Assembly: GCA_020832545.1 (NCBI GenBank)
Contig: JAFIEK010000033.1
Location: 1-48,218 of the forward strand
DNA from: Pararhodobacter sp.
GTDB taxonomy: Bacteria > Pseudomonadota > Alphaproteobacteria > Rhodobacterales > Rhodobacteraceae
Length of the DNA: 48,218 bases
Direction: 5' to 3'
Every line of letters starts with the position of its first letter. Position 1 is the first letter of the stretch. The notes below the pieces were generated by a model. It made no database searches. It saw only the letters and a list, made by a program, of their open reading frames with translations, and was not told the origin of the DNA. Made by a program: the position numbers and the translations under genes. Shown here piece after piece: positions 30,916 to 39,683 of this stretch.

Positions 30916-31590
30916 TCAGCGTGCCCCGAACAGGTCGAACACCGAGGCACTGTCGGTCACCCAGCCCAGCACATTCTCAAAGTTCCACAGCGTTGCCTGA
31001 CGGGTGAACTCCGGGCCCGCGTGGTTCATTGCGTCTTCTATCAGGATCGGCCAAAACTCGTTGAAAAACGCATTCCGCGCCGTGCTTTCCACACAGATAT
31101 TCGTGGCAATACCGGAAAACAGCAGATGCCGGATGCCGCGCGCTTTCAGGATTGCATCCAGTTCGGTGCCGGTAAAGCCGTTGTAGCGCGATTTGCGGAT
31201 GACGATATCACCGTCTTGCGGTTGGATCCCGTCGATGATCTGCGCATCCCAACTGCCGTCAATCAACAGCGTCCCCGCCAGTTCGGGCCGCTCACGCATC
31301 AGCCGCAGGGCCAGCTCCTTGTGAAAGGCTGGCGAATCGGGGCCGCCAGCGTCGCTCAGGTCAGGCTTGAAGGACATTTGCAGATAAATCACCTGCACAC
31401 CCGCATTCCGCACCACCGGCAACAGGCGCTTGTGCAGCGCCACCACTTCAACGGCACCCGAGATGTCATGCCCCGCCAGATCGAACATGCCGCCCTGTGT
31501 GGCAAAGGCGTTCTGCATATCGACAACAATCAGCGCTGTGCGATCACGGTCAAGCGTGACGGGATCTGGCCGGGCGTGCAAGGTGGTCAT
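30916..31590 (-). CDS. RutB-like isochorismatase-fold amidohydrolase
   Basis: A 224-residue cysteine hydrolase very like RutB, which cleaves (peroxy)ureidoacrylate in the Rut pyrimidine-degradation pathway. The triad Asp24 (VVDMQNAFA), Lys133 (IRKSRYNGF) and Cys166 (GIATNICVEST, with the non-prolyl cis-peptide) is in place, and the long SPAFHKELALRLMRERPEL and GSWD segments follow RutB wording. A strong GGAGGAG precedes the ATG at 31588-31590. No other rut genes are near: it lies 84 bp after the substrate-binding-protein gene of an ABC transporter, so it may be the last gene of that operon and act on a different ureide or amide. Confidence 0.85.
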   Translation of the reverse strand: MTTLHARPDPVTLDRDRTALIVVDMQNAFATQGGMFDLAGHDISGAVEVVALHKRLLPVVRNAGVQVIYLQMSFKPDLSDAGGPDSPAFHKELALRLMRERPELAGTLLIDGSWDAQIIDGIQPQDGDIVIRKSRYNGFTGTELDAILKARGIRHLLFSGIATNICVESTARNAFFNEFWPILIEDAMNHAGPEFTRQATLWNFENVLGWVTDSASVFDLFGAR

Positions 31591-31674
31591 GGCGTATCTC
31601 CTCCAACTTGAGAAGACTTTGCGACAAACGAAAGGGGGCGGCAAGGCCGCCCCCCAAAGCCATGAGGCCTTCGC

Positions 31675-32841
31675 TTACTCGATGTCTTCGCGCGACAGCA
31701 GCTCCCAGACACCGCCATTCACAACTGACATGGTGACGATATTGCCGCCCTGATGATTTTCAGCCGAGTAGCTGACCTGAACATCAAGCAGGTCATCGAA
31801 ATAGTCGATCGAGTACATGCCCTCCATGAAGCTCTCGACCGTCAGGTCAGGACCCGCCGCTTCAAGCGCCATATGCAACTGACGCGCAGCGGTGTAGCCG
31901 AGCATGGCAAAACCGCCCGCCGGGTGGCCATAGGCGGCCTCATAGGCGGCCATGAACTCAGCCGGGGCCTCATCTTCGGCGCGGGCAACAAGGTCCACCC
32001 AGCCAGCGGCTGCAAACAGGCCATCCGTCACACCGCCCGGCACCTGCGCCACGGCCTCCAGAAAGCCCGCAGACGAGGCGAGGAACTGAACGTCATCCCA
32101 GCCCAGCCGCTTGGCGGTGCCGACAACGGTAATCCCGGCGCGCACACCCAGTGCCTGAGTGATGATCTGGCACCCTTCAGAGCGCAGACGGCTGAGCGCG
32201 CCGACAAAATCCTGCTCATCGGGGCGGTGGGTGGTTTCGGCGACAAAGTTCAGACCCAGCTGTTCGGCCGCATCGCGGGTGCCTTGCACAATCTCTTCAC
32301 CGAACTCGGTCGGCAGATACATTGAGCAGACATTCGTCGCGCCGCTATCCTCATGCAGATAGCGCACCCCGGCGATCATCTGGTCATAATAGCTGGAAAA
32401 TGCAGAGAAGTTCATACCCGGCGGGTCCGGCAGAATGTCGCGCGCAGCGGTCAGCGGGTTGATGTTCGGCACCTCGCGACGTGCCATCAGCGGGTAATGC
32501 GCCAGGTTGTGCGGCGTGCCAAGGTTCAGCAGCATCGCAAAGACCTGATCACGCTCAATCAGCTTGTTGAAGACCTGCGTGGCGCGCGGCAACTGATAGC
32601 CGTGATCCTCGACGATGTAGCGGATTGTGCGCCCGTGCACCCCGCCCTCGTCATTGAGGGCGTCAAAGTAAAGGTTCGCGCCATTCACCGCCGGGGTGCT
32701 GACTGCGGCGAACACGCCTGACAGGTCATGCGCCCCCCCGATGACGATTTCGCTGTCCGTGACGCCCCGGGTCTGGGCGTGCGCCCCTGCGGCCAGCGCA
32801 AGCGTGGCCGATGCGGCAAGTAGGGTCTTGAGATGCTTCAT
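31675..32841 (-). CDS. Branched-chain-type ABC substrate-binding protein
   Basis: A 388-residue periplasmic binding protein of the LivK/Peripla_BP_6 type. The signal peptide MKHLKTLLAASATLALAAG ends near AHA (cleavage about residue 23), and the mature part starts GVTDSEIVIGGAHDLSG, the usual opening strand of this family. The ATG at 32839-32841 has GAGG upstream; 11 extra codons above it are not needed. Its operon carries an acyl-CoA ligase, so the ligand is more likely an aromatic or aliphatic acid (or an amide, given the next gene) than a branched-chain amino acid. That ligand guess is inference. Confidence 0.9.
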   Translation of the reverse strand: MKHLKTLLAASATLALAAGAHAQTRGVTDSEIVIGGAHDLSGVFAAVSTPAVNGANLYFDALNDEGGVHGRTIRYIVEDHGYQLPRATQVFNKLIERDQVFAMLLNLGTPHNLAHYPLMARREVPNINPLTAARDILPDPPGMNFSAFSSYYDQMIAGVRYLHEDSGATNVCSMYLPTEFGEEIVQGTRDAAEQLGLNFVAETTHRPDEQDFVGALSRLRSEGCQIITQALGVRAGITVVGTAKRLGWDDVQFLASSAGFLEAVAQVPGGVTDGLFAAAGWVDLVARAEDEAPAEFMAAYEAAYGHPAGGFAMLGYTAARQLHMALEAAGPDLTVESFMEGMYSIDYFDDLLDVQVSYSAENHQGGNIVTMSVVNGGVWELLSREDIE

Positions 32842-32874
32842 GGTTTCCTCCCAAAAGCGGGCCACATGGCCCAT

Positions 32875-34758
32875 TCAATACATATCATCAATCAGCGCCG
32901 CGTGGCGCTTTTCTACCGTCGCGCGCTTCAGTTTCATCGTCGCGGTCAGTTCCTCGTCTTCAGCGGTCAGAAGTACGTCGATCAGGCGGAAATCCTTGAT
33001 CTGTTCGACGCGGGCAAACTCGCGGTTGACCGCATCAACCTCGCGCTTGATCAGTTCCAGCACCTCGGGCGAGCGGCACAAGCTGCGGAAATCAGAGAAC
33101 GGGACCTTGCGCTCCTGCGCGTATTTCTCGACATTTTCCTGATCGATCATGATCAGGCAGGTGAGAAACTTGCGCTTGTCACCAATCACCACGGCGTCAG
33201 AAATGTAGTGGCTGAACTTCAACCGGCTTTCGATCTCGGCAGGGGTGATGTTCTTGCCGCCCGCCGTGATGATGATGTCTTTCATCCGGCCGGTGATGGT
33301 CAGAAACCCGTCTTCAACCCGCCCGATATCTCCGGTGCGCAGCCAGCCGTCATCGCTGAAGGTCTCGGCGGTCTTGTCGGGCTTGTTCAGATAGCCGGTA
33401 AAGATATTCAGCCCCTTGAGCTGAATTTCGTCATTCTCGCCAATCCGCACCTGCACCCCTGGCACCGCACGACCGACTGAGCCGGTCATATTGGCGTGCG
33501 GCAGATTGATGGTGGCCACGCCTGCCGTTTCAGACATGCCGAAGCCTTCAAACAGTGGCACACCGATGGCATGATACCATTTCAGCAGCTCCGGCGAGAT
33601 GGGGGCGGCGCCGGTCAGCCCCTGTTTCAGCCGGTCCATGCCCAGCATTCGGCGCAAGTTGCGCAGAACCAGAAAATCCCAGACATGAAACCAGGCATTG
33701 GTGACAAAGGGCACGGGCTTGCCGGCCAGCGTATAGTCGGCGCGCGCCTTGCCGGCCCTGACCGCCGTGGCAAACGCCACGCGGCCCAGCCATGTGGCGT
33801 CTTGCGCCATGACCAGCACGCGGGAATAGACCTTTTCCCACACCCGCGGCACCGCGACAAAGCCATGCGGCGAGACCTCGCGGATATTGTCGAACACCGT
33901 TTCCGGGCTTTCCGCAAAGTTCACCGTCGAGGACACGACAAGCGGGGTGTAAAGCGACACGATCCTCTCAAGGATGTGGCACAGCGGCAAAAAGCACAGT
34001 TGCTCGGCCCCTTTGGAAAACGGCAGGCCGTATAGACTGGCCTCCATCCCGGCGAGAATGTTCTCTTGCGACAGCATGGTGCCCTTTGGCATGCCGGTGG
34101 TGCCCGAGGTATAGACCAGGATCGCCAGATCCTCGGGCTTCACCGCATCAATCTCGGCGTTGAACACCGCCTCATCATCGTTCTGCCGGCCCAGTTCATA
34201 CAGATCGGTCAGATACATGACCTTGTGATGCGAGAATTTGTGCAGGCCTTCGGGGTCAAAGACAATGACCTTGACCAGCGACGGCATCTGCTCATCAACT
34301 TCCAGAAACTTGTCGAGCTGCTCTTCGTTTTCCAAAAACAAGAATCGGGTCTGGGAATCATTGACCAGATAGGCAAGCTGGCTGGCGCTGTCGGTCGTAT
34401 AGACCCCTGATGACACCGCGCCCATGCATTGCGCGGCCATGTCGCAATACATCCATTCCTTGTTGTCCTCGGACAGAATGCTGACCACTTCGCCGCGCTT
34501 CAGGCCCAGCGCGCGCAGCCCCATGCCGATCAGGCGCGCATGGGTCAGATAATCGTTCCAGCTGTATGACTGCCAGATGCCCAGGTCCTTTTCACGATGC
34601 GCCGTCAGCGCACCGTTTTCCTGGCATCGCGCCCGAAACAGCGCGGCGATGGTGCGGTGTCCGTCAATCTGCAAAGGCCGCTGCCCCGGCTCGGCATTGA
34701 CGCGCACGCCCTTGAGGTCTTTTTCCTGCAGCATGGCTGTTTCCCCGCTCACCGCCAT
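32875..34758 (-). CDS. AMP-forming long-chain-type acyl-CoA synthetase
   Basis: A 627-residue adenylate-forming ligase that activates a carboxylic acid to its CoA thioester. Motifs: P-loop YTSGTTGMPKG (216-226), GAAPISPELLKW, the EGFGMSETAG core, the hinge GWLRTGDIGRVEDGFLTITGR and the CoA-half motif DIIITAGGKNITPAEIE; the family's final catalytic Lys is probably in TATMKLKR. Its ATG overlaps the livF stop by 10 bp, placing it inside the ABC operon. Such ligases beside Liv-type transporters occur in many Proteobacteria and imply uptake followed by activation. The exact acid is unknown. Confidence 0.92.
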   Translation of the reverse strand: MAVSGETAMLQEKDLKGVRVNAEPGQRPLQIDGHRTIAALFRARCQENGALTAHREKDLGIWQSYSWNDYLTHARLIGMGLRALGLKRGEVVSILSEDNKEWMYCDMAAQCMGAVSSGVYTTDSASQLAYLVNDSQTRFLFLENEEQLDKFLEVDEQMPSLVKVIVFDPEGLHKFSHHKVMYLTDLYELGRQNDDEAVFNAEIDAVKPEDLAILVYTSGTTGMPKGTMLSQENILAGMEASLYGLPFSKGAEQLCFLPLCHILERIVSLYTPLVVSSTVNFAESPETVFDNIREVSPHGFVAVPRVWEKVYSRVLVMAQDATWLGRVAFATAVRAGKARADYTLAGKPVPFVTNAWFHVWDFLVLRNLRRMLGMDRLKQGLTGAAPISPELLKWYHAIGVPLFEGFGMSETAGVATINLPHANMTGSVGRAVPGVQVRIGENDEIQLKGLNIFTGYLNKPDKTAETFSDDGWLRTGDIGRVEDGFLTITGRMKDIIITAGGKNITPAEIESRLKFSHYISDAVVIGDKRKFLTCLIMIDQENVEKYAQERKVPFSDFRSLCRSPEVLELIKREVDAVNREFARVEQIKDFRLIDVLLTAEDEELTATMKLKRATVEKRHAALIDDMY

Positions 34759-35519
34759 GTTTTCCTCTTTTTCCAGCGCCGCTCACCGCGTGCGCCCTCA
34801 TTGGCATGGCCCAGATAAAAGCTCTGAATATCCTCTGACGCTGCCAGCTTTTCGGCAGTGTCGGACATCACAATGCGCCCCAGTTCCATGACATACCCAT
34901 GATCCGCCAGATCCAGCGCCACGGCGGCGTTTTGTTCGACCAGCATCATGGTCATCCCGACATCCTTGTTCAGTCGCCTCAGGATGGTAAAGATTTCCTG
35001 CGTCAGCAGCGGCGACAGGCCAAGGCTGGGCTCATCCAGCAGCATGATCTTGGGCCGCAGCATCAGCCCGCGCCCGATTGCTAGCATCTGCTGTTGCCCA
35101 CCTGACAGCGTACCCGCCTCTTGCTGACGACGCTCGGCGAGGATGGGAAAGTATGTGAAGACCAGATCACGGTCGCGCGCGACCTCGGCCTTGTCCGAGC
35201 GGGTATAGGCCCCCAGCGCCAGATTTTCCTCAACCGTCAGAACCGGAAACACCTCGCGCCCCTCGGGCACCTGCACGATGCCGCGACGGACGATGTGATG
35301 CGGCTCCTTGCCCTGAATTTCTTCGCCGTCGAAGACGATCTTGCCTTTCTCAGGGTCCATGATGCCTGAAATGGTTTTCAACAGCGTGGTCTTGCCTGCA
35401 CCATTGGCCCCCAGCACCGTAACCACCTGACCTTTGCGCACCTCAAGACTGACGCCGCGAATCGCCATGATCGCACCGTAGAAGGTTTCAAGGTTGCGAA
35501 CCTCAAGCAGCACACTCAT
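34749..35519 (-). CDS. livF: LivF-type ABC transporter ATPase
   Basis: A 256-residue ATPase of the branched-chain transporter class: Walker A GANGAGKTT, the LivF segment VPEGREVFPVLTVEENL, signature LSGGQQQMLAIGRGL, Walker B IMLLDEPSLGLSP and switch His replaced by Gln in LVEQNA, which is usual for LivF. The C-terminus is extended by a basic tail (RGERRWKKRKTWR). ATGA overlap with the livG stop at 35516-35519. Symbol given by family; the substrate may not be an amino acid. Confidence 0.93.
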   Translation of the reverse strand: MSVLLEVRNLETFYGAIMAIRGVSLEVRKGQVVTVLGANGAGKTTLLKTISGIMDPEKGKIVFDGEEIQGKEPHHIVRRGIVQVPEGREVFPVLTVEENLALGAYTRSDKAEVARDRDLVFTYFPILAERRQQEAGTLSGGQQQMLAIGRGLMLRPKIMLLDEPSLGLSPLLTQEIFTILRRLNKDVGMTMMLVEQNAAVALDLADHGYVMELGRIVMSDTAEKLAASEDIQSFYLGHANEGARGERRWKKRKTWR

Positions 35520-36316
35520 ACCCGCTCCCCCTTGGCGTTGGCGGTCTTGGATATGGCGCCGGTGCCCAGATAAGCCTCGATCACCTTGGGGTGCGACTGC
35601 ACCTCGGCGGGCGTGCCCTCGGCCAGTTTCTTGCCGCCATCCAGCGCCAGAACCCGGTCACACACCTTGCTGACCAGCCCCATGTCATGCTCAACCATCA
35701 GGACCGTGATGCCCATCTGGCGGCGGATGTCATCAATCCACCAACGCATGTCCTGCGTTTCCTCGACTGACAGGCCCGAGGCAGGCTCATCCAGCAGCAA
35801 AAGGCGTGGCTTGGTGGACAGCGCGCGCGCCAACTCCACCACCTTGCGCACGCCATACGGCAGACCGGCGATCATCTGGTTGCGGTAAGGTTGCAGGTCC
35901 AGAAAATCGATCACTTCTTCCACCGCCAGCCGGTGCTCGCGCTCCTGTGCGCGGGCGCGACCGACAAAAAACATCTCTTCCACCAGTGTGGTACGCCGCA
36001 GCCGGTGGCGGCCCACCAGCAGGTTTTGCAACACCGTCGCACGGTCAAACAGCTCGATGTTCTGGAATGTGCGGGCGATGCCCAGTTGCGGCACCTCATG
36101 CGATTTCAGCTTCAGCAGGTCATGCCCGTCAAAGGTGATCGAGCCTGCCGCCGGCCGGTAAAACCGCGAGATCATGTTGAAGACCGTGGATTTCCCTGCG
36201 CCGTTGGGGCCGACAAGCGCGTAAACCTGCCCCTCTTCCACCGACATCGTCAGATCATTGACCGCCGTGACACCGCCGAACTTCAGCGTGACATTGTTCA
36301 GTTCCAGAAGGCTCAT
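35516..36316 (-). CDS. livG: LivG-type ABC transporter ATPase
   Basis: A 266-residue ATPase paired with LivF. Walker A GPNGAGKSTVFNMIS, the LivG-type FQNIELFDRATVLQNLLVGRH segment, a somewhat unusual signature region GLPYGVRKVVELARAL in place of LSGG, Walker B LLLLDEPASGLS and switch His in MVEHDMGLVSKVCDRV. The PYG-type signature (often LPYGQQR) is normal for LivG. It overlaps both neighbours by 4 nt, indicating tight coupling in the operon. Confidence 0.94.
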   Translation of the reverse strand: MSLLELNNVTLKFGGVTAVNDLTMSVEEGQVYALVGPNGAGKSTVFNMISRFYRPAAGSITFDGHDLLKLKSHEVPQLGIARTFQNIELFDRATVLQNLLVGRHRLRRTTLVEEMFFVGRARAQEREHRLAVEEVIDFLDLQPYRNQMIAGLPYGVRKVVELARALSTKPRLLLLDEPASGLSVEETQDMRWWIDDIRRQMGITVLMVEHDMGLVSKVCDRVLALDGGKKLAEGTPAEVQSHPKVIEAYLGTGAISKTANAKGERV

Positions 36317-37395
36317 CTCAGGCGCTCCGTCTTGAGGTAGCTTTTCTGGCGGCGGAACAGGTCACGCCGGGCGAAGGGAAAAAGCTCCAGCCAGATGCGT
36401 AACTTGAGCCATCGGCCATAAAGGCCATGCGGCTCGAAGATAATGAAGGCGATCAGCAGCAAGCCAAAGACCCCCATTTCCAGCCCCGGGATATTGAACC
36501 CGCGCCCCATCTGGTCAGTCAGGATGGACAGGCCCTGCGGCAGAAAGGCCACGACAATCGCGCCCAAAAACGCGCCATGGATAAAGCCCAGACCACCAAT
36601 CACGATCATCATCAGTAGTTGAATGGCGAGCAGGAAATTGAAGGTCTCATTGTTGAACGCACCGGCAAACAGGCCCATCAGCGCGCCCCCCAGCCCAGTG
36701 ATCGCGCAGGAGATGCCGAATGCCATGGTCTTGGTGCGGGCGATATCCACACCCATCGCCTGCGCCGAAATCTCGCTGTCGCGCACGGCGGCGAATGCCC
36801 TGCCGAGCGGCGAGCGCAGGATATTGCGGTAGATCAGCGTCACCACCAGCACCACCACCAGCGCCATGTAATACCAAGCCCCCGGGTTGACCCAGCGGTT
36901 GATCTCATAGCCAAAGATCATCAGATCCGGCGCGAACTTACCGTTCACACCGCCGGTCCAGGGCGAAAGGATCACAATGATATCGTCCGCCAGAATCGCC
37001 AGCGCCAAAGTGGCGATTGCCAGATAGACGCCATGCAATTTGAGCGCCGGAATGGCGATCAGCGCGCCGATCACCCCGGTGATGATGCCGCACAACACAA
37101 AGGCCGCAACAAACGGCACCCCGGCCTCCATCAGGATAACGCAGGTGTAACAGCCCATCGCCATGAAGGCCGAATGGCCAAGGCTGACCTGCCCGGTCTG
37201 GCCGGTCAGCATCATCAGCCCCAGTCCGGCGATGGCCCAGATCAGCACGTTGGTCACTTCGCCCAGGTAGAAGCTGCTGATCACAAAGGGCAATGCCACC
37301 ATCACCGCCAGAAGCGCGGCATAGAGGCTGAAGTTCCACCAGTCCGGAAACAGCCGGATGTCATGGTCATAATCTGTCTTGAAATGAAAGCGCAT
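36313..37395 (-). CDS. livM: LivM-type ABC transporter permease
   Basis: A 360-residue inner-membrane permease with about nine to ten hydrophobic segments and the family sequences TGQTGQVSLGHSAFMAMGCY and GRAFAAVRDSEISAQAMGVD, the latter being the cytoplasmic loop that docks the ATPases. C-terminal GLYGRWLKLRIWLELFPFARRD is a cytoplasmic tail. It starts three bases after the livH stop and its stop overlaps the livG start. Partner of LivH in a heterodimeric channel. Confidence 0.94.
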   Translation of the reverse strand: MRFHFKTDYDHDIRLFPDWWNFSLYAALLAVMVALPFVISSFYLGEVTNVLIWAIAGLGLMMLTGQTGQVSLGHSAFMAMGCYTCVILMEAGVPFVAAFVLCGIITGVIGALIAIPALKLHGVYLAIATLALAILADDIIVILSPWTGGVNGKFAPDLMIFGYEINRWVNPGAWYYMALVVVLVVTLIYRNILRSPLGRAFAAVRDSEISAQAMGVDIARTKTMAFGISCAITGLGGALMGLFAGAFNNETFNFLLAIQLLMMIVIGGLGFIHGAFLGAIVVAFLPQGLSILTDQMGRGFNIPGLEMGVFGLLLIAFIIFEPHGLYGRWLKLRIWLELFPFARRDLFRRQKSYLKTERLR

Positions 37396-37398
37396 GGG

Positions 37399-38274
37399 TC
37401 AGACCTTTTTGGTGCGAACCTGCGCGAACAGGCCGTGCGGGCGGAAGATCAGCACGAGAATCAACAGCGCATAGGGCGCAATCTGGCTGTAACCGGGCGG
37501 CAGGTAGCGCGCCGCGAAGGGTTCGATCACTCCCACGATCAGCCCGCCCATCAGCGCGCCGGGCAGGCTGCCAAAGCCGCCGATCACTGCCGCAGCAAAC
37601 GCCTTGATGCCAATGAACCCGGCGGAAATGTCCAGCGATCCTTTGGATGCGTAAAGTATACCCGCCACGCAGGCGACCATCCCCGCCAGCGCCCAGACCG
37701 CACCCTGCACCCGCTTGACCGGAATGCCCATGTAATATGCTGCCATCTGGTTCTGGCTGGCGGCCTGCATTGCAAGGCCCAGCTTGGTACGCTGGAAAAA
37801 CTGCCACAGCAGCATCGTCATGATCACGGTGACGATAATCACCGCAATATCAGCCAGACTGAGCACCACACCAAACGCACGGATATCGCCCAGCGCCAGC
37901 GGCGAATGCAGGTTGACCGGCTCATGCCCCCAGATCGCCCCGGTGACAAACCGGATGACGAAGCCCAGTGCGATGGTCAGAATTACGATCGCGGTCTGGT
38001 TCTGACCAAACATGTGGCGCAGCACCGTCAGATCTAGCAGATAGCCCAGCGCCCCCATGATCAGAAGCGCGATCGGCACTGCCAGCCAGAAGTTCATGCC
38101 CATGTATTGCGGGTTCACTAGGCCAAGCATGACAAAGGCCCCCAGCATCATGAAATCGCCCTGGGCGAAATTCACAGCCTCGGTGGCCTTGTAGATCAGC
38201 ACGAAGCCCAGCGCCACAAGCCCGTAAACACAGCCGTTGGCCAGACCGCTCAACAGCAGCTGCATAAATTCCAT
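37399..38274 (-). CDS. livH: LivH-type ABC transporter permease
   Basis: A 291-residue permease with about eight hydrophobic segments, opening MEFMQLLLSGLANGCVYGLVALGFVLIY and then EAVNFAQGDFMMLGAF, the standard LivH start. The docking loop is RTKLGLAMQAASQNQMAAYYMGI. The ATG at 38272-38274 follows GGGAGGA; upstream in-frame residues are not membrane-like. First gene of the minus-strand operon livH, livM, livG, livF, acyl-CoA ligase, binding protein and possibly the RutB-like gene. Confidence 0.94.
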   Translation of the reverse strand: MEFMQLLLSGLANGCVYGLVALGFVLIYKATEAVNFAQGDFMMLGAFVMLGLVNPQYMGMNFWLAVPIALLIMGALGYLLDLTVLRHMFGQNQTAIVILTIALGFVIRFVTGAIWGHEPVNLHSPLALGDIRAFGVVLSLADIAVIIVTVIMTMLLWQFFQRTKLGLAMQAASQNQMAAYYMGIPVKRVQGAVWALAGMVACVAGILYASKGSLDISAGFIGIKAFAAAVIGGFGSLPGALMGGLIVGVIEPFAARYLPPGYSQIAPYALLILVLIFRPHGLFAQVRTKKV

Positions 38275-38597
38275 AGATGTCCTCCCAGACCGGCACCGAC
38301 CTGACCACCGAATCTGTCGGTGGACGGTGTGTTTTTCAGGTGCGCTGGTGAAGGATTGCCGCAAGCGTGCCCTGATTCAACCGTTTTTCTCACTCCTGGG
38401 CGCTCCGCGACGCAACGGAAACCCCGGAATTTCGGTGATTCGGGCAAAAGAAAGGCAAAAAAGTGACCCCAAACAGTATTTTCTCTTCTGAATCGTGAGG
38501 TTGAAGGGTATTCTTAACAGGAATCGCGTGACAGGCCCTTATTGGCCGCGTTCTTTCGCTACGATTTTGAGGCACTGCCGGAGCACGGGGTAAGAAA
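38275..38597. promoter_or_regulatory. Divergent control region, livH operon / transglutaminase-like gene
   Basis: A 323-bp gap with no supportable gene and lower GC than its surroundings. Close to livH is an inverted repeat CCACCG-AATCTGT-CGGTGG (38305-38323), which in the livH transcript would be a leader hairpin or could be an operator. The middle (about 38440-38520) is A/T-rich. GGCC-CTTATT-GGCC lies at about 38536-38549. I could not identify convincing -35/-10 pairs on either strand. Confidence 0.4.
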
Positions 38598-39683
38598 ATG
38601 ACGAAGCATTCTGCCAACTTGATCAACCCTGACTTGCTTAATGAGTTTTTTGATTCAACTTTGGGGCTGTATCTTGATGATAACGCAGCACGTGTGTTTC
38701 CGCTGGGCCGCGTTCGCTACCTTGCGCCGGGTGAAGGTCTGAACGATCCAAATCCGTATGCGCTGCACATTATACTGGGCGGTCGGATGGCGGGGCCACA
38801 CACGTGGTTCGGGCCGGGCAACCATATCTCAGGTGCCAATGACGGGTTGCAGGCAGTCGATCTGCCAGCCCGTATCTGGACCCTGGACATGGGCGGCGCC
38901 ACCTGGGCGGCGGCGGCAAACCGGCCGCTGCGCCGGGCGATGACCCATGCCCTGATCGCCGCTGACGCTGCCGAAGCCGCCGCCACACCGCCCGCCGTGC
39001 TGCCGGACCCTGAAACCCTGTGCGACGTGGACCACCCGGAAATCCGGCGCCGCGCCGTGCGTCTGCGCCGGTCCACCCAGGCCAACACGGCGGAAGAGAT
39101 CATGAAATACGTGCAGACCATGCCTTACCGCTTCGGCGCGTGGCAGGAGCGCGCCTCGGACACGATGGCGCGCGGCACCGGCATGTGCACCACCAAGGCA
39201 AATGTTCAGGTCGCGTTGATGCGCGCTGCCGGGCTTGAGGCCGGTTTTGTTGAAATCCCCATGCCGATCACCACACTGGGCAGGCTGATGCCGTCCAGCT
39301 GGCTGGCGCTGATGCGCCCGACTGTGCGCCACTACTTCGCCGCCGTAAAACTGGGCGGGCGCTGGCATTCGGCGGATTCCTCCTATGATTATGAAGCGTT
39401 CAGCGTTTATCTTGAGACCATGCCGCAGTTGCAAAACCTTGTTCCTGTCTTTCTGGGTGAGGGACGGCCGTTCGCGCCAGCGATCGAATCGGAAGGGAAT
39501 GACCCGTTCGATATTACCGTGGTGCCCCATCTGAATGAAGAAATGGGCAAGCGCAGCCGCTTTCAGACCCGCCATTTTGAGGCACTCAACACCCGCCTTG
39601 ACCGTGTGCGCGGCACGCAGCGTTATTGGGCACGGGTGGCCATGGAACAAGCGGCCCGCGACAACACCGAGGCGCTTGCATGA
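38598..39683 (+). CDS. Transglutaminase-fold protein of unknown function
   Basis: A 361-residue soluble protein with no signal peptide. An unassigned N-terminal region (1-165, with NPYALHIILGG and a Gly/His-rich FGPGNHISG) precedes a transglutaminase-like core: Cys197 in GTGMCTTKANVQ, His245 in VRHYFAAVKL and Asp260 in WHSADSSYD form the expected triad. Bacterial members may be proteases, amidases or peptide cross-linking enzymes. The stop overlaps the ATG of the CoaBC-like gene by 4 nt, so both proteins are made together and probably act in one pathway. The ATG at 38598 is preceded by GGGGTAAG. Substrate unknown. Confidence 0.82.
   Translation: MTKHSANLINPDLLNEFFDSTLGLYLDDNAARVFPLGRVRYLAPGEGLNDPNPYALHIILGGRMAGPHTWFGPGNHISGANDGLQAVDLPARIWTLDMGGATWAAAANRPLRRAMTHALIAADAAEAAATPPAVLPDPETLCDVDHPEIRRRAVRLRRSTQANTAEEIMKYVQTMPYRFGAWQERASDTMARGTGMCTTKANVQVALMRAAGLEAGFVEIPMPITTLGRLMPSSWLALMRPTVRHYFAAVKLGGRWHSADSSYDYEAFSVYLETMPQLQNLVPVFLGEGRPFAPAIESEGNDPFDITVVPHLNEEMGKRSRFQTRHFEALNTRLDRVRGTQRYWARVAMEQAARDNTEALA

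Noticed and set aside
30916-31590. Considered as nicotinamidase (pncA) to match pncB.
   Set aside because: The sequence follows RutB wording, and the metal-binding Asp/His pattern of PncA is not seen.
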